In this document: one piece after another, positions 48,645-60,000 of the stretch
Layout of the letters: each line of letters begins with the position of its first letter
How positions within the stretch are numbered: the stretch's first letter is position 1
Assembly (NCBI GenBank): GCA_021029095.1
Contig: JAJOHG010000003.1
Location: 496,001 to 560,000, forward strand
DNA from: Phellopilus nigrolimitatus
Taxonomy: Eukaryota > Basidiomycota > Agaricomycetes > Hymenochaetales > Hymenochaetaceae
Direction of reading: 5' to 3'
DNA: 64,000 nucleotides
Notes under the pieces: generated by a model
What the model saw: only the letters and a program-made list of their open reading frames with translations
Told to the model about the DNA's origin: nothing
The model's database searches: none
Made by a program: the position numbers and the translations under genes

Positions 48645-49184
48645 TGCGCTCAGATGAGTGTAACTGGCAGCCTTCGAGCTGAAAATTCGTAAGTACCCAA
48701 TCCAGAATAGTTATATAATATGTATATACGTAATACCAAATCCGGCAATAATATAGTTTTGGCATATTATTGTTTTTGATCAACAGCCACTCGCAAAAAG
48801 TAGTACATGATTTTAACTTCTTACATAGGAGCTGGAGGCTTAAGCCCCAGAAAACTCCTATATATACCAAGCCGCTCCGATTTCCCAGAACGGACCTCTG
48901 GCGTGCAATATTTCAAAACAGGAAGCAACAGAAAGTATCTTACGAAAAATATACATGTATAAAACCTACCGGGCATCGCGCATGTGAAGAGCTGACATTG
49001 ATCATACCAAAAAGACATTCAAAATAAATAAAAAAGGAATAAAGAGGATGGCCGCAGTATGCTTTGAAATGCCTGACCAAGAAGATTCGCCCGAGAGCAA
49101 ACTTGCAGTAACTTATCTCCCGCCAACAATACCGTACCGTACGCGACGTCCTAAACTACCTTCGGTTCTTTTCCCTCATTGTGG
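48645..49184. other. Intergenic, upstream of bL12m
   Basis: 540 bp, AT-rich, no supported coding exon. It contains the bL12m promoter (minus strand) and the 3' UTR of the membrane-protein gene. Confidence 0.45.
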
Positions 49185-50855
49185 TTATACTGCCATGGGA
49201 AGACTCGAGTCATCGCGCAGCACAGGATCGGAAATATCCCGCCGAGTTGCCGACGTGGTCTTCGTTCTGCGGACGAAATTATAAGCTCTCTGAGGCTCAA
49301 GGGGCCGTGATAATTCGATTTTCTCCTTCCAAGACGGAGACGAAGAGACCGTCATCACAGCTGTGAGTGTTGATGTAGAAGGCTTGAGGCTATCTCCAGA
49401 TGATACGTCAGGGCGCTGAACCTTCTGAAAATCGCCGTCATTTCGACGCCAAAACATCCAGGCGTGCAAGACGTCGCGTTGTGTGCCAAATATAAGCACT
49501 ACAGCACTCCCCGCTGTAGAAGGGAGGATATGAACATAGGGTTGCCAAGCGGCGGAGAGTAAAACTGCTTACTTGTCGCCAAAGCCATATCTGGTACAGC
49601 ACTGTGCGGAGCTTTGAACGACAGGGCACTCAAGCTTTAAAGGAAAGGAAAAGGAAGGTTCGACGAGGAAGTTGAAATAGCCATGTTTATTTTTATAGAC
49701 GTCCGGACGTACCTTATTCCTAAGAAAACCAAAATTCCGAAAGCTGCGGTTCGGATGATAAGATTCAAGTCTGTCCCTGCATGCAGATCATTAGCACGCA
49801 TTACGCGCCAATGCTTGTATATCGTATATGCTATCCACACTACATAGGAGTATCAAGGTGTTTAACTTCTGATAACATATGACGGAACTTACGCTCGAGA
49901 CCTATGGTGATCAATAGGACGGAGAATGAGAAAATTGTAATTGAATTCGTACTGATCAATCTCAATGTAAGCACCTGTAACACAAGAAGTTCGAATTTGC
50001 ACGTACAGCAGAGTGTGGTGCACAGAACAGTAAAAAAACCGCCGTTTGCGAGAGACAAGGCCTGGATTTGTGGCTCCCACCTGCACAGTTAATGATCAAT
50101 ACAAAATAGAAAAGTAATAGTAGCATAAATACATACATAAGCTGTTAAGCCTACGAACGTTATGAAAGCAATGTAAGGAATTATTAGAAGCTATAGAGCA
50201 GATAGTAAGCATTATATATTGGCAGCTTAAACCTCGACATACAACCCATTTTCGTCGTGTTTGATGGTATTCCGGATCTTTTTCACGAGATGCTGCTCGC
50301 ACAACATAGAAAACTTGGAACACAAGTGCGAAAGCAGACATTGACGTCCTGCTAGAAGATTAAAACGGGTTCCATACCGGAGCAGAGATGTAAGCACGTA
50401 CATGCCAGGTTGGCCGTAAAGCAGAGAGGATTGGATGAGACAAAGCAGCCTCGGTGGCTCCGGTCCTGTCTGAAATCCAGCGTATAACCTATGGAAAACG
50501 CAAGGGGGTAGATATTAGCACGGTTTGTGTACCGAAGCATTTACGCACAATAAGGTGGATGAGAAACCGACTATCATCCATGTGATGCACATATTGATGA
50601 AAGTTGCATGGCGTCTGATATTCCTCGTTAGGAGTATCGTAGCAATCAGTAGAGGGAGGCCGAGGTGTGATGGCCATATGTTCAAGACGAGCCAGGCAAT
50701 GCGTGCTGCTTGGTTTGCTTCGACAACTTGCTGCGCCCCGGCTTCTACCGTCTTGTTTCCTGCGACGAGTCAGATTTTAGCCTTAAAAAAATGCTTGATC
50801 AATGCACGTCACCTATAGCGAGGCTTGTCGAGTCCAGCTCCCCTATTCCCGGCAT
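49185..50855 (-). CDS. Uncharacterised multi-pass (about 7 TM) basidiomycete membrane protein
   Basis: I inferred the gene by splicing. Start ATG at 50853-50855; exon 1 ends at 50813 (MPGIGELDSTSLAI). Exon 2 gives ARIAWLVLNIWPSHLGLPLL and FINMCITWMIVGFSSTLLLY, continued over an intron to LYAGFQTGPEPPRLLCLIQ and SSLLYGQPGM. Next is TSMSAFALVFQVFYVVRAAS, then LLIIPYIAFITFVGLTAYV and ATNPGLVSRKRRFFYCSV. Membrane segments follow (LISTNSITIFSFSVLLITIG, LNLIIRTAAFGILVFLG), and the C-terminal FGTQRDVLHAWMFWR leads to a stop at 49185-49187. From memory the pattern resembles a family common in mushroom genomes and annotated only as hypothetical. A receptor-like role is possible but unproven. Nine or more exons; the last few joins are uncertain. 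Confidence 0.65.
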
Positions 50856-51299
50856 GACGAGAAAGCAGCTTTTTTACGAACAAAATACAAGCAAATGAAA
50901 AGAAAGCAATGGGGGTCCAGCACCCGCGCGAAAGAGCCAACGCAATTGAGAAAACAAAAGATCGACGATATAGTCAGAAAACACGAAGGGATGGAGACAA
51001 AGGAAGGGACTAGGATCAACCAGCCATGTGAGCGGTTTTCATTATCAGCAAGGAGCAATCAGCTGCTACTTGATACGTTGGTGACGATCGTAGTCTGAAT
51101 ATGATCGTGTCCGCTCCTTCACATTCACAGGATGGTTTCTCCGGGACTCACATATCTTCGATCGATTGCCTTTGCGGGAGAAAGCTTCTGAAACAAAGTC
51201 TTTGATCTGAAAGAATCGAATTACAAATTCCGAATCCGATCGTTTGTAGACTTGGTTACTAATTGAATACACGCACTCGACTCCATTCGAAAAGCCAGC
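50856..51299. other. Intergenic, upstream of the membrane-protein gene
   Basis: 444 bp without a supported exon. Confidence 0.4.
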
Positions 51300-52550
51300 T
51301 TAGCTATCGCGGTCTCGGCTACTTTTGAACTCGTTCACCCACTCCTGTTCTGCCTTGCCCTTCGGTACGACGACAAAACTAGCATATCCATCGCGTAAAT
51401 CCAGCCCATCTGGCTTTCCGTCTTTTAATTTTGCCGTGTTACATAGATCACGCAGAGTCATTTTCATGCCCACTTTCAAGAGCCTTTTCGAATGAGTGAT
51501 AGCGTACACGGCAAGCTTGCCTATGGCGTATTCGCGCCTCATGTCCCAATCCGGCGCAGGTGCGTTGGGCGGGAACATATTTGACAACTGGTCGCTAAAC
51601 GTTGTATCCTCGTGGAAATTCGGCACTACGTCGGACTGGGAATATTGAGGGTAGAGGAAAAAGGTTGGGAGAACGAGCGAGGGTCTTGTGGCGTTGCTAT
51701 CTTCATCAAAATGAGGTTTAGAGTCGTTTCCAGGCGATACAGAAGACTGGCGCAAGTCGATCAGTCCTCGTTCCTGAGTTGCACGATGATATTAGACCTT
51801 TTTAAAGAGTATTGAAGGTGGCGCAAAGTACCTTGAAAGCCACACGCAAGCGTCTCTTTTCCGTCTCCTCCCTGCTCATTCGTTCCAGCCGGGTTTTCTC
51901 TTTCTCTTCCTTAGACTTCTTGGCGACTAATACCCGGTTTCGCAGCGCCTTCACACCCGCGTTGTCAGGGTCGAAGTTCAAGCACCGAACGCATGCATCG
52001 AGGGCGTCTTCTGGTCGCTCCAAGGACAATAAAGCGTGGGCCGAACGGTAGTAAGCTTTCGAGCACTCCGGATTTTGCGTGATCGCTTTTGAGCAATCGC
52101 GAAGCACGGAGCCATAGTTTTCTGCGGGGTGGCAAGCTGTCAGATAATTGTGATATGCAATGTGTGTATCCGCTCACGAAGCTCGAGATTGCACGCGGCT
52201 CTGTTGCACAACAAAGCCTCCACTAGGCTTGCGTCTTCCGGCTTCGCGTCGATGGCCTGAGTATAAAACCCTACTGCCTCTCGATATCGTTTTCCTTTGA
52301 AGTAACCATTGCCTTGCTCCTTAAAATTATGTGCGATCTCTGCGATGCTGTCAGTGGGAGATCGGAAGACAGATGCACCAAGTCATTCTTACCCACCGTC
52401 CGGAGTTCCGTCATGCACTAGACTCTGCAGCGCATTGATGGCCGTATCATCGACATGCTCGTCGGGATTGGGCAGTGAGCGCATGAAAAGCGGAACGGAG
52501 TCGAACTCCTTCAGCTTCTCAATGTTTGATGCTGGTTGAGGCAGAGCCAT
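51300..52550 (-). CDS. CNS1: Cns1/TTC4-like TPR co-chaperone of Hsp90
   Basis: TPR adaptor that binds the C-termini of Hsp90 and Hsp70 and supports translation factors. Start ATG at 52548-52550. The N-terminus is acidic, with VPLFMRSLP. Three TPR units follow: AHNFKEQGNGYFKGKRYREA (first helix pair), LLCNRAACNLELRENYGSV, and CSKAYYRSAHALLSLERPED. A charged helix (KSKEEKEKTRLERMSREETE) leads to the C-terminal wheel domain with LPTFFLYPQYSQSDVVPNF, FPPNAPAPDWDMRREYAIGK and LCNTAKLKDGKPDGLDLRDG, ending at 51300-51302. Three or four exons, about 370 residues, matching the family. Confidence 0.92.
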
Positions 52551-52925
52551 TGTCAGCACGCACTAAGCCAGATGTTTTTCAGTAAAATTCAGAAAGTAAC
52601 GCAGATGATCGTCGTATGCTCAAGGCACTTACATAAATGCTGGAATTTTTGTTTATGGAAGCTGACTTTATGCCCTGTATTATGTAAGCAAATCACCGTT
52701 ATGCGAGCAAATCAAATATATTGCAAGCAAGAAATCGCGAAAAAGCAAAAAATATACTGCATAAGGAAAAAAGGCGCCCACTCTAAATGAGGGGCAATGC
52801 AGGGAGTGATATGTATATATACATTGTTGAGTCAAATGAGTAAGGTGCCAAGATGGTAATGCGGAGATACGTGTGTGGAAGAATAGATGTTCACTGTCCT
52901 TGATGCTATATTCGAATTTCCGAAT
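52551..52925. other. Intergenic, upstream of CNS1
   Basis: 375 bp, AT-rich, no supported exon; CNS1 promoter plus MFS 3' UTR. Confidence 0.4.
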
Positions 52926-55900
52926 TTAACGAATGAAAAAGCTATGCGAGATGGCGAGTACAGTCACTCCAGCGCAAACGAGGAAGCCGAGTGGGTAGCC
53001 GGAAGGGTTGCCGTCGACACTCGCGGACCATAGCTAGAGATGGTCGATGAGGCTTGAATAAAATACAAGAGGGAGCAGGGACCCACATATCCGCCAAGAA
53101 CTGGGCCGACAAAGCGCGCGAAACTGACGATACTTTGAGCAATACCATTTGCGTATCCGAGAAGATGCGGCGGAGACACTAAAGGTAGACCGTTAATTAC
53201 AATATAGTTCTGACTTCCGAGGAAATGATACTTACTGTAATTAAGCAAAATTGCTACGGAGGTATATGTGAATGTGCTTCCAGCATAACGCAAGGCGCTG
53301 ATTTCATATACGGTTAGATTTGTGTACGATATAAGTTACCCGTATTACGCACGTGCTGAACACCAAAGCTGAGATAAGGATGTTGTATATCAGTGCAGCC
53401 ACTTTGAAGCAGATCAGAGAAGCACTGACCAGTCATGAGCATGAAGTTCCCATCGTCGTCCGCACTTGCCAGTGGTCGATATAGAATTACAGTCAAATAA
53501 GCAGGAATGAAACAAAGCGACCCAATTCTAAACATTGCTAAATGTGAAAATCTTCCACGTGGTGGCCCCATGTTAGGATAGAGGTAGAATTGATAGGCAA
53601 TCGAAGCAAGACTCATTAGAGCAACTAGTGAAAGCAAAGTGAGCATAATCACAAAGTACTCAAATGAAAAGCTTACTGAGTTGGGCGAAGTGACCAGCAT
53701 TGAGATTAAGTCCACCGCTTTGGTATTTGCTACCGGCACAATATCAGCTCAGAAAGCGTGTCATATATGAGGCCTCAGAGTACTCACGACACCAAGTAAG
53801 ACAGAAAAACTTGATCATGCGTAGTATTATGGAGAGCGAGGAGTCCATATTGGATGATGATCAAGATAGGCAACTGTGAAAGCATGGATGGCTGTTTCTC
53901 CGTCGCATTTTCGATCACAGCTTCATCTGAGGACTGTTGCCACTGTGGCGTGTGCCCCGACTGGCGACGGCTTTCTAGAATCGGCGCCAACCCATCATTA
54001 TGTTCTGTCTCAATATCCCCTGACTCGCGGGGAAGTAAAGGCTGTGCAGGCGCTGCTGGCTCATGCATGGATGGCGTGCGCACACCTGTATGAGAGAAAA
54101 TCGCCGGGACAGAAGATGAGACACGTCTCTGCAGATCCAGAGAAGCACCAGCAGGTTGACCAATAGACGGTCTATGAAGCGGACGAAGCGGTGACCCAAG
54201 CTGCGGGGGCACGCCTGCGCCAGAGGGACGGTGAGCCGTTGAAGTCGACGCTCGTCCCACTCGATCCAAGGGAGGAATGCCTAGCATGCGAGAGGGCAAG
54301 GCGGAACGTCCGACACGTGTCGGAGATTGTGTATCTTCATCGTCCTCATCGTCCTGAAACGGGTCGTCATCCTCATCCTCGTCTCCAAACTCAGAGTCGG
54401 AAAGGAAAGGATCCTCATTGTCAGCATTGATTGCAGCGGCAACCCAGAGATCCGCAATGTTCGTGACCGCGAACTCATTCGCCATCAGCAAGCGCTGTGC
54501 GAAGTTGAGTTCTCCTCCTTCAGAGCCCTGGACTGTACCCGCGGAATCGACAGCACCTGAGTTGTGCCTATTGCTTACGCGTCTACGCGCGATAGTGCTT
54601 GCTAAACTGCCTCGACGACCTGCTAAATTTAGGCTCAAGTTGCTCGACAGCCTCTTCCTATATCCACTGCCATAACCATATGCAGACCCATCTGTTCGTG
54701 ATGTACGTGAAAGAGTGCGGAACCGGTTGTTACTGTTCTGCCTCAGTGTCGTAGTCGTAGAAAGAGGAACAGGTGTTCCAGGATGCCTAGACGGCGAGGT
54801 GTTGTCATGTGCGTCGTGCACACGTCTGGCAAAGTATCCTGACAGCTTCTTTGACATCTGTCGCTTCAGCGAGTTCATTAAACCCGAATGCTCTTCAACT
54901 GGTGTGACAGGCTCCTCCGGGATAATTTCGTCTGATGTCACTTTTTCAAGAGGAAGACGGATAGCACCTTCACGAGGTCCTCCGTCAGGAGCCAAAAAAA
55001 GAGCGAGAATCGCGCCTAACGAGCTCTTGAGAATCGTGCCTTCCAAAGTATTAGAGTACATACCAATGAATGTTATCGATCCAGCGATGATTGTAGGAAG
55101 TAAATAAGGATATTTAACAAACAATGGAACTTTCGCAAAAACGCTGGGCCATTTCTGCGCCGGGCTCTCAACTGCGAGCAAGCGATCAGCCCGAGAATCC
55201 ACGGAAAACAACTTTAAAAAGACAAACAGCTGCCGCCAATTATAGCACCAGCCACACCTCCGAACCCCCAACAGAACCTAATACGCAATCAGTTCTGTTG
55301 TCTCATACGCAATATTTGATGTACTAACCCGAGGATGGCATAAGCACGCCCTTCGTTACTGGGATCGGTTATGGACGCAATGTTACCACGCCCAACGCCT
55401 AGATTGAAGAGGGAGTCAATATTCAAAGAAGATATTTGATATTGGAAAGAAAATTTAAGATTACCAATGGCACCCGCGAATACACCTTGCAGGAGGCGAG
55501 TACACATAGCTTGTTGAAGGGACGTTGTCGTACCAAAGGCTATACACGTCAATGAGCTACCAAGCAGGGAAACGAAGAGCACTGCGCGGGCTCCGTGTTT
55601 CTCTGCTGCGGTTGCCCAAAGTAAGGACGTCAAGAACTGGGTTATGAAGAAGCACGAAACTAATAATGATCGTCAAGCACCGACATCCATATAAGCGTTA
55701 TTCACACACCAAGTATCCCTGTCCAGTATCCAACATCCGCTTCGTCATGAAATACTCCAAATCCTGTGAGGCATTAGTACATTGCAGTTGAGGCTGACAG
55801 CTCTCAGGAGCGCACCTTCGACCATAAACAACAAAAATGGCGTTGAAACGTTGGCAGACAAGAATTCCCCGAGCATAATCTTCAAGCGTACTTAGAACGC

Positions 55901-56245
55901 TTTGTATTTTCTGGGTTTTTCGAGCGAGCTTACTATAGACAAAACAACCATGGGCAAGATCGGTAAAGGGGCGCTGAACGTCTCTCCGGACGGAGGAAGC
56001 GCGCTAGGAATTGGCGGCCTCTCCGAGACAGTCGGGGAGCCTATCTCTTCATCGGCAACATTCCTCCAGAAAGAACTCCTGCTCTGTGCACGGAAGCGGC
56101 TGGCGAATGACTTTCGCGGACGCGTCGGGGTCGCGTCCTCCGCATAGGCTGGGGTGTTGAACTCGCCGTTCAGCGCGGAATCGTCCATTCCCGAGCGATC
56201 CCTGTGGGATGGGGTTGCAAGACGGCTAGTCTTCGGGGTCGTCAT
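52926..56245 (-). CDS. Major facilitator superfamily transporter (ZIFL/YCR023C-like) with a large central loop
   Basis: Predicted 12-TM proton-coupled transporter, probably vacuolar or plasma membrane; substrate unknown. Start ATG at 56243-56245. A ~100-residue polar N-terminus has TPTRPRKSFASRFR. TM1 begins LPILPMVVLSI; FFITQFLTSLLWATAAEKHG then carries the MFS loop 2-3 region. LQGVFAGAIGVGRGNIASIT follows an intron, then DPSNEGRAYAILG. Between the two halves lies a ~300-residue polar loop with Ser/Arg runs, an acidic DEDEDDDPFQDDEDDEDT patch and many possible phosphosites. The second half starts PSMLSQLPILIIIQYGLLAL. The last helix is GYPLGFLVCAGVTVLAISH before the stop at 52926. About ten exons. 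The retrotransposon lies 169 bp upstream of its start codon. Confidence 0.82.
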
Positions 56246-56409
56246 CGCGTTAGACTAGAGCTTCAATAAAGACACATGAAAGTTGTTGTTGGAGATTGAG
56301 AGCAGCCACAACTGCGGTCAATGGACACCCAAACGGGCGAGCATCACCTACTTCTATTTTTAGTTACCTGTGCGTCATTTCAGAACGCGACTCCGAAAAC
56401 ACAACCGCG

Positions 56410-56414
56410 TCCTT
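56410..56414 (+). repeat. Target-site duplication, left copy
   Basis: TCCTT directly before the 5' LTR, repeated after the 3' LTR at 62020-62024. Confidence 0.85.
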
Positions 56415-56939
56415 TGTTGGAGCGCAAGCCGGCGGAGCCCCGTCCCGCGCGCACCGGTTGCGTGCTCGGACGTGCTGCCGCGAGCGCAGCGTCTCGGCTC
56501 TGCGAGCACGAGGCTCGCTGCACCACGATTGGTCGGCGCGCGGATGAACCGTCGTCCGCGCACCACTCCCGATCGTCCCCCATACCCCCGTTTATCGTTA
56601 ACCAATAGGACTGTTATTTACTTATCATTTATCTCCTTTTATCGTGTCCCCTTTCTTTCGTAGAGTAAAACGGCTTATCCAAAGGCCCGCAAAGCAGTAG
56701 CATAAAAAGACACTTTATTCTTTCGCCCACCTCAGACGTTCGCACCGCCGCGCGATCGACTGAGGTGAGCACTCGTTATTATACATCTTCTATTATACTT
56801 TTGCTTATTAGACTATTAAACTAGCTTACCGTGTATTAGGTTAGTTTACTATGACAGACGTTCGCACCGCCGCGCGATCGACTGAGCTTACCGTGTATTA
56901 GGTTGTCTCTTCGCGCGGATCCTGTCTCACCTTGCAAAA
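56415..56939 (+). repeat. 5' LTR
   Basis: Starts TGTTGGAGCGC and ends CTTGCAAAA. The end was set from the target duplication, so it does not close with the usual CA. A TATA-like CATAAAAAG sits at about 56701. Matches 61495-62019 throughout. Confidence 0.93.
56733..56904 (+). repeat. Duplicated blocks inside the LTR
   Basis: A 32-bp block (CAGACGTTCGCACCGCCGCG...) occurs at 56733-56764 and 56855-56886. A 20-bp block (AGCTTACCGTGTATTAGGTT) occurs at 56823-56842 and 56885-56904. The same arrangement is in the 3' LTR. Both lie downstream of the TATA-like site. Confidence 0.9.
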
Positions 56940-56954
56940 GGTTATGAGCCTTGC
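56940..56954 (+). promoter_or_regulatory. Primer-binding site matching the initiator-Met tRNA anticodon arm
   Basis: GGTTATGAGCCTTGC begins at the first base after the 5' LTR. Its first 11 bases are the reverse complement of GGCUCAUAACC, the anticodon arm of initiator tRNA-Met, not of the tRNA 3' end. This is the half-tRNA priming arrangement known from Drosophila copia. Confidence 0.75.
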
Positions 56955-57005
56955 TGACCACTGAGCAAGCCGAATCTAATCGTTTTAACGTACCAAATTG
57001 CCGTA

Positions 57006-60000
57006 ATGTCAAACTCGCACGACACCCTCCCGGCCAGTGTTCCGAAGCTCGCGACGAGCGGAGCGAACTGGGTCATATACCGCATGCGCTTCCAAGCCGC
57101 CGTGAAGGCGAAGGGGAAGTGGGGCCACTTCGACGGGACGTCGACGCGCCCGGAGCCGGTTGGCGACGCTGCTGTTGCGCTAGCGTTGGCGGATGGAGAT
57201 CCGAACCCGAACGATGCCGTTGAGGCATGGGATAGGTCCGAGGACGTCGCGATGTACTTGCTGTCGCAGCGTCTTGCCGACTCGACGTTGATCCAAGTCG
57301 GAAACCTACCGAACTGCGCCGCGCGATGGAGCGCAGTTGTACGCGAGTTCACGCAGAAGTCTGCGTTTGCGCAGACCTCCCTTCGCACTGAATTCCTCGA
57401 GGCACGTTGCCCGGGGGATGCTGATGTACGCGAGTACCTGAGCGAGCTGCGCACGAGGCGCGAGACGCTCGCCCAGTCCGGTGTCGAGATTTCCGACAAG
57501 GATTTTCGCTCGACCATCATCAATTCGATTCCGAACCGACTAGCGAATTTTGCATCTTCGCAGTTAACAGCAGCGGAGATAGCGGCACGCATGTCCGCTA
57601 CCCTGGCCGATGACGATGAACACCGCGTTTTCGAGGTCGATCCTGAGGTCTTGATCCACATAATCTCGGACGAGGCGGATCGGCAGAAGCGAGAGCGCCA
57701 GTCGAAGCGCAAGGAGCTGGCTAGGAACTCGAAAGACAAAGACGAGGCTCTCCATGTGAGCTCGTCCGCGAAGTCGAAGCCCAAAGGCAACGCGAAGCCG
57801 CGCGGCGCCTGTTGGAACTGCGGCGAGACCGGGCACCTTCGCGCGAAGTGCCCGAAGCCAAAGAAAGACGCGTCCAAGGACAAGTCCAAGGACAGCGCGC
57901 ACGCTGTCGACTCGGACTCGGACTCGGACGGTGTCTGGGACTGTGCCAACGCGGCATGGGAGTGGTCCGACGACGAGGACGAGACGGACTCGATGCCCGG
58001 GCTTGTTGACATGTCGGATAGCGAGCCCGAGGACGCCTGGACCGATGATGAGGACGACGGCGAGCTATCGAGCTCGGGCTCCGATAGCGAGGAGGAGGGC
58101 AGTGAGGAGGAAACGAGCGCGTACGTTGCGCATGCTCGCAAGGCCGACGATGCACGTCGCGCGATCCTCGACTCTGGTTCTACCCGCCACATCTCGCCAT
58201 ACCGCGCCGATTTTTCTTCGTTCGCTGAGACGCCGCCAAAAAGCCTTCGCGCCGCGAACAAGCAGCCATTCCACGCCACGGGTGAGGGAGAATTAGTTAT
58301 CGAGCTCCCGAACGGCACAGACACAACGAGGATGACACTCACTGAAGTCCTGTATTCCCCCGAGGTTGGCTATACCTTGATCTCCGTTGGCGCGCTTGAC
58401 CGCGCGGAGTATTCGGCTACCTTCGCTGGAGGCAAATGCGTGCTGCGCGATGCGGCCGGTTTGCGCGTTGGAGCGATCCCTCGATCCGGGAAAGGCCTGT
58501 ACCGTTTTGCGCACGCGTCCGTTGATCCGACACTGCAAGACGCAGTTAATGTCGCCGAGGACACGATGAGCCTCATGGAGCTGCATGCTCGCATGGGCCA
58601 CATCGCGCCCGCGACGGCCGAAAAGCTCGTGCGTAAGGGGTTTGTGACCGGTCTTCGTCTGGATACATCCGGCGAGGCGCCGACGTTTTGTGAGTCTTGC
58701 GTCTATGGCAAAGCGCAGCGCAAACCTATCGCGCGCGAGCGAGGCGGCGACCGCGCGACGGAATTCGGAGCCGAAGTCCACACCGACGTTTGGGGGCCGG
58801 CGCCGACGCGCTCGCTCGGCGGCCGACACTACTACGTCTCGTTTACGGACGACGCGACGCGGGTAACGAAATTGTACCTGTTGAAGAAAAAGAGTGACGT
58901 TTTTCGCTCTTACCGTCAGTACGAGTCATGGGCCGACACCCAGATGAATGCGAAGATTCGCGTACTTCACTCCGATCGGGGCGGCGAGTATACTGGTAAA
59001 GAGTTCGTTATGCACCTGAAAAGCAAGGGTACGAAACAGAAACTCACCGTACACGACATGCCGGAGCATAACGGAGTTGCCGAGCGTTTGAACCGAACGA
59101 TCCTCGAGAAGGTGCGTGCTATGTTGCACGCGAGCGGGCTGCCGAAGTTCTTGTGGGCCGAGGCCGCGCGCCACGCCGTTTGGTTGAAGAATCGCACCCC
59201 GACGCGCGCGCTGAAGGACGTTACACCGCACGAGGCGATGACAGGCACGAAGCCGGACCTTCGTGGGCTGCGCACCTGGGGAGCGAGGTGCTGGGTACAC
59301 GACAGTTCGAGCTCGAAGCTCGAACCGCGCGCGCGCGAAGGCCGTTGGATGGGATTCGACGCGACGTCGAATGGACAGCGGATTTTTTGGCCTGAAAAGA
59401 AAAGTATTAGCGTCGAGCGGAATGTTTATTTTGACCCCGGAGAGACTTCGAGTCGTCTCGAGGGGGAGGAATTGGATGGAGGGGGAGACGAGCCGACCCC
59501 GAAGAACTCACCGCCGACATCCGCTAATCTGCCCGATAACCCGCCAACAGATTTGTCGGCCGACCCGCCGCCACCCACACCTGTTGAACCCGCAGCGGCT
59601 GATCGCCCGCAGCAGCGCGAAGATCCTCCACAGGATCCGCCGCAGCAGCGCGGGCAGTCCAGACCAGTCGCGGCCGATCCCCCGCCGCAGCGCGAGCGCC
59701 GAATTCGTTTCCCATCGGCCTACCAACGTCGTCTTGATGCCGGAGAGGGCACGCACACGCATTGGCGTCGTGATGGTGCCGTTCCGCGGGGTATGCGCAC
59801 GATGCGCGAGTTCGTCGACCAGAGCGACGATGCGGCCGAGCTAGTTGAAGAGGACGATTATGACGATGAGTACGAGTTTTGCGCGGCAATGGAAGAGGCA
59901 GAAGGACTCGAGCCGCGGTCGCTCGCGGAAGCGAAACGCTTACCTGAGTGGTCCGAGTGGGAGCGCGCCATCGACGACGAGTTGTCAACGCTGCGCGCGG

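Noticed and set aside
56942..58342. A 466-codon minus-strand open frame opposite the start of Gag-Pol.
   Set aside because: It is antisense to a clear Gag-Pol frame in GC-rich DNA; the Ser/Ala-rich composition is what an antisense shadow gives.
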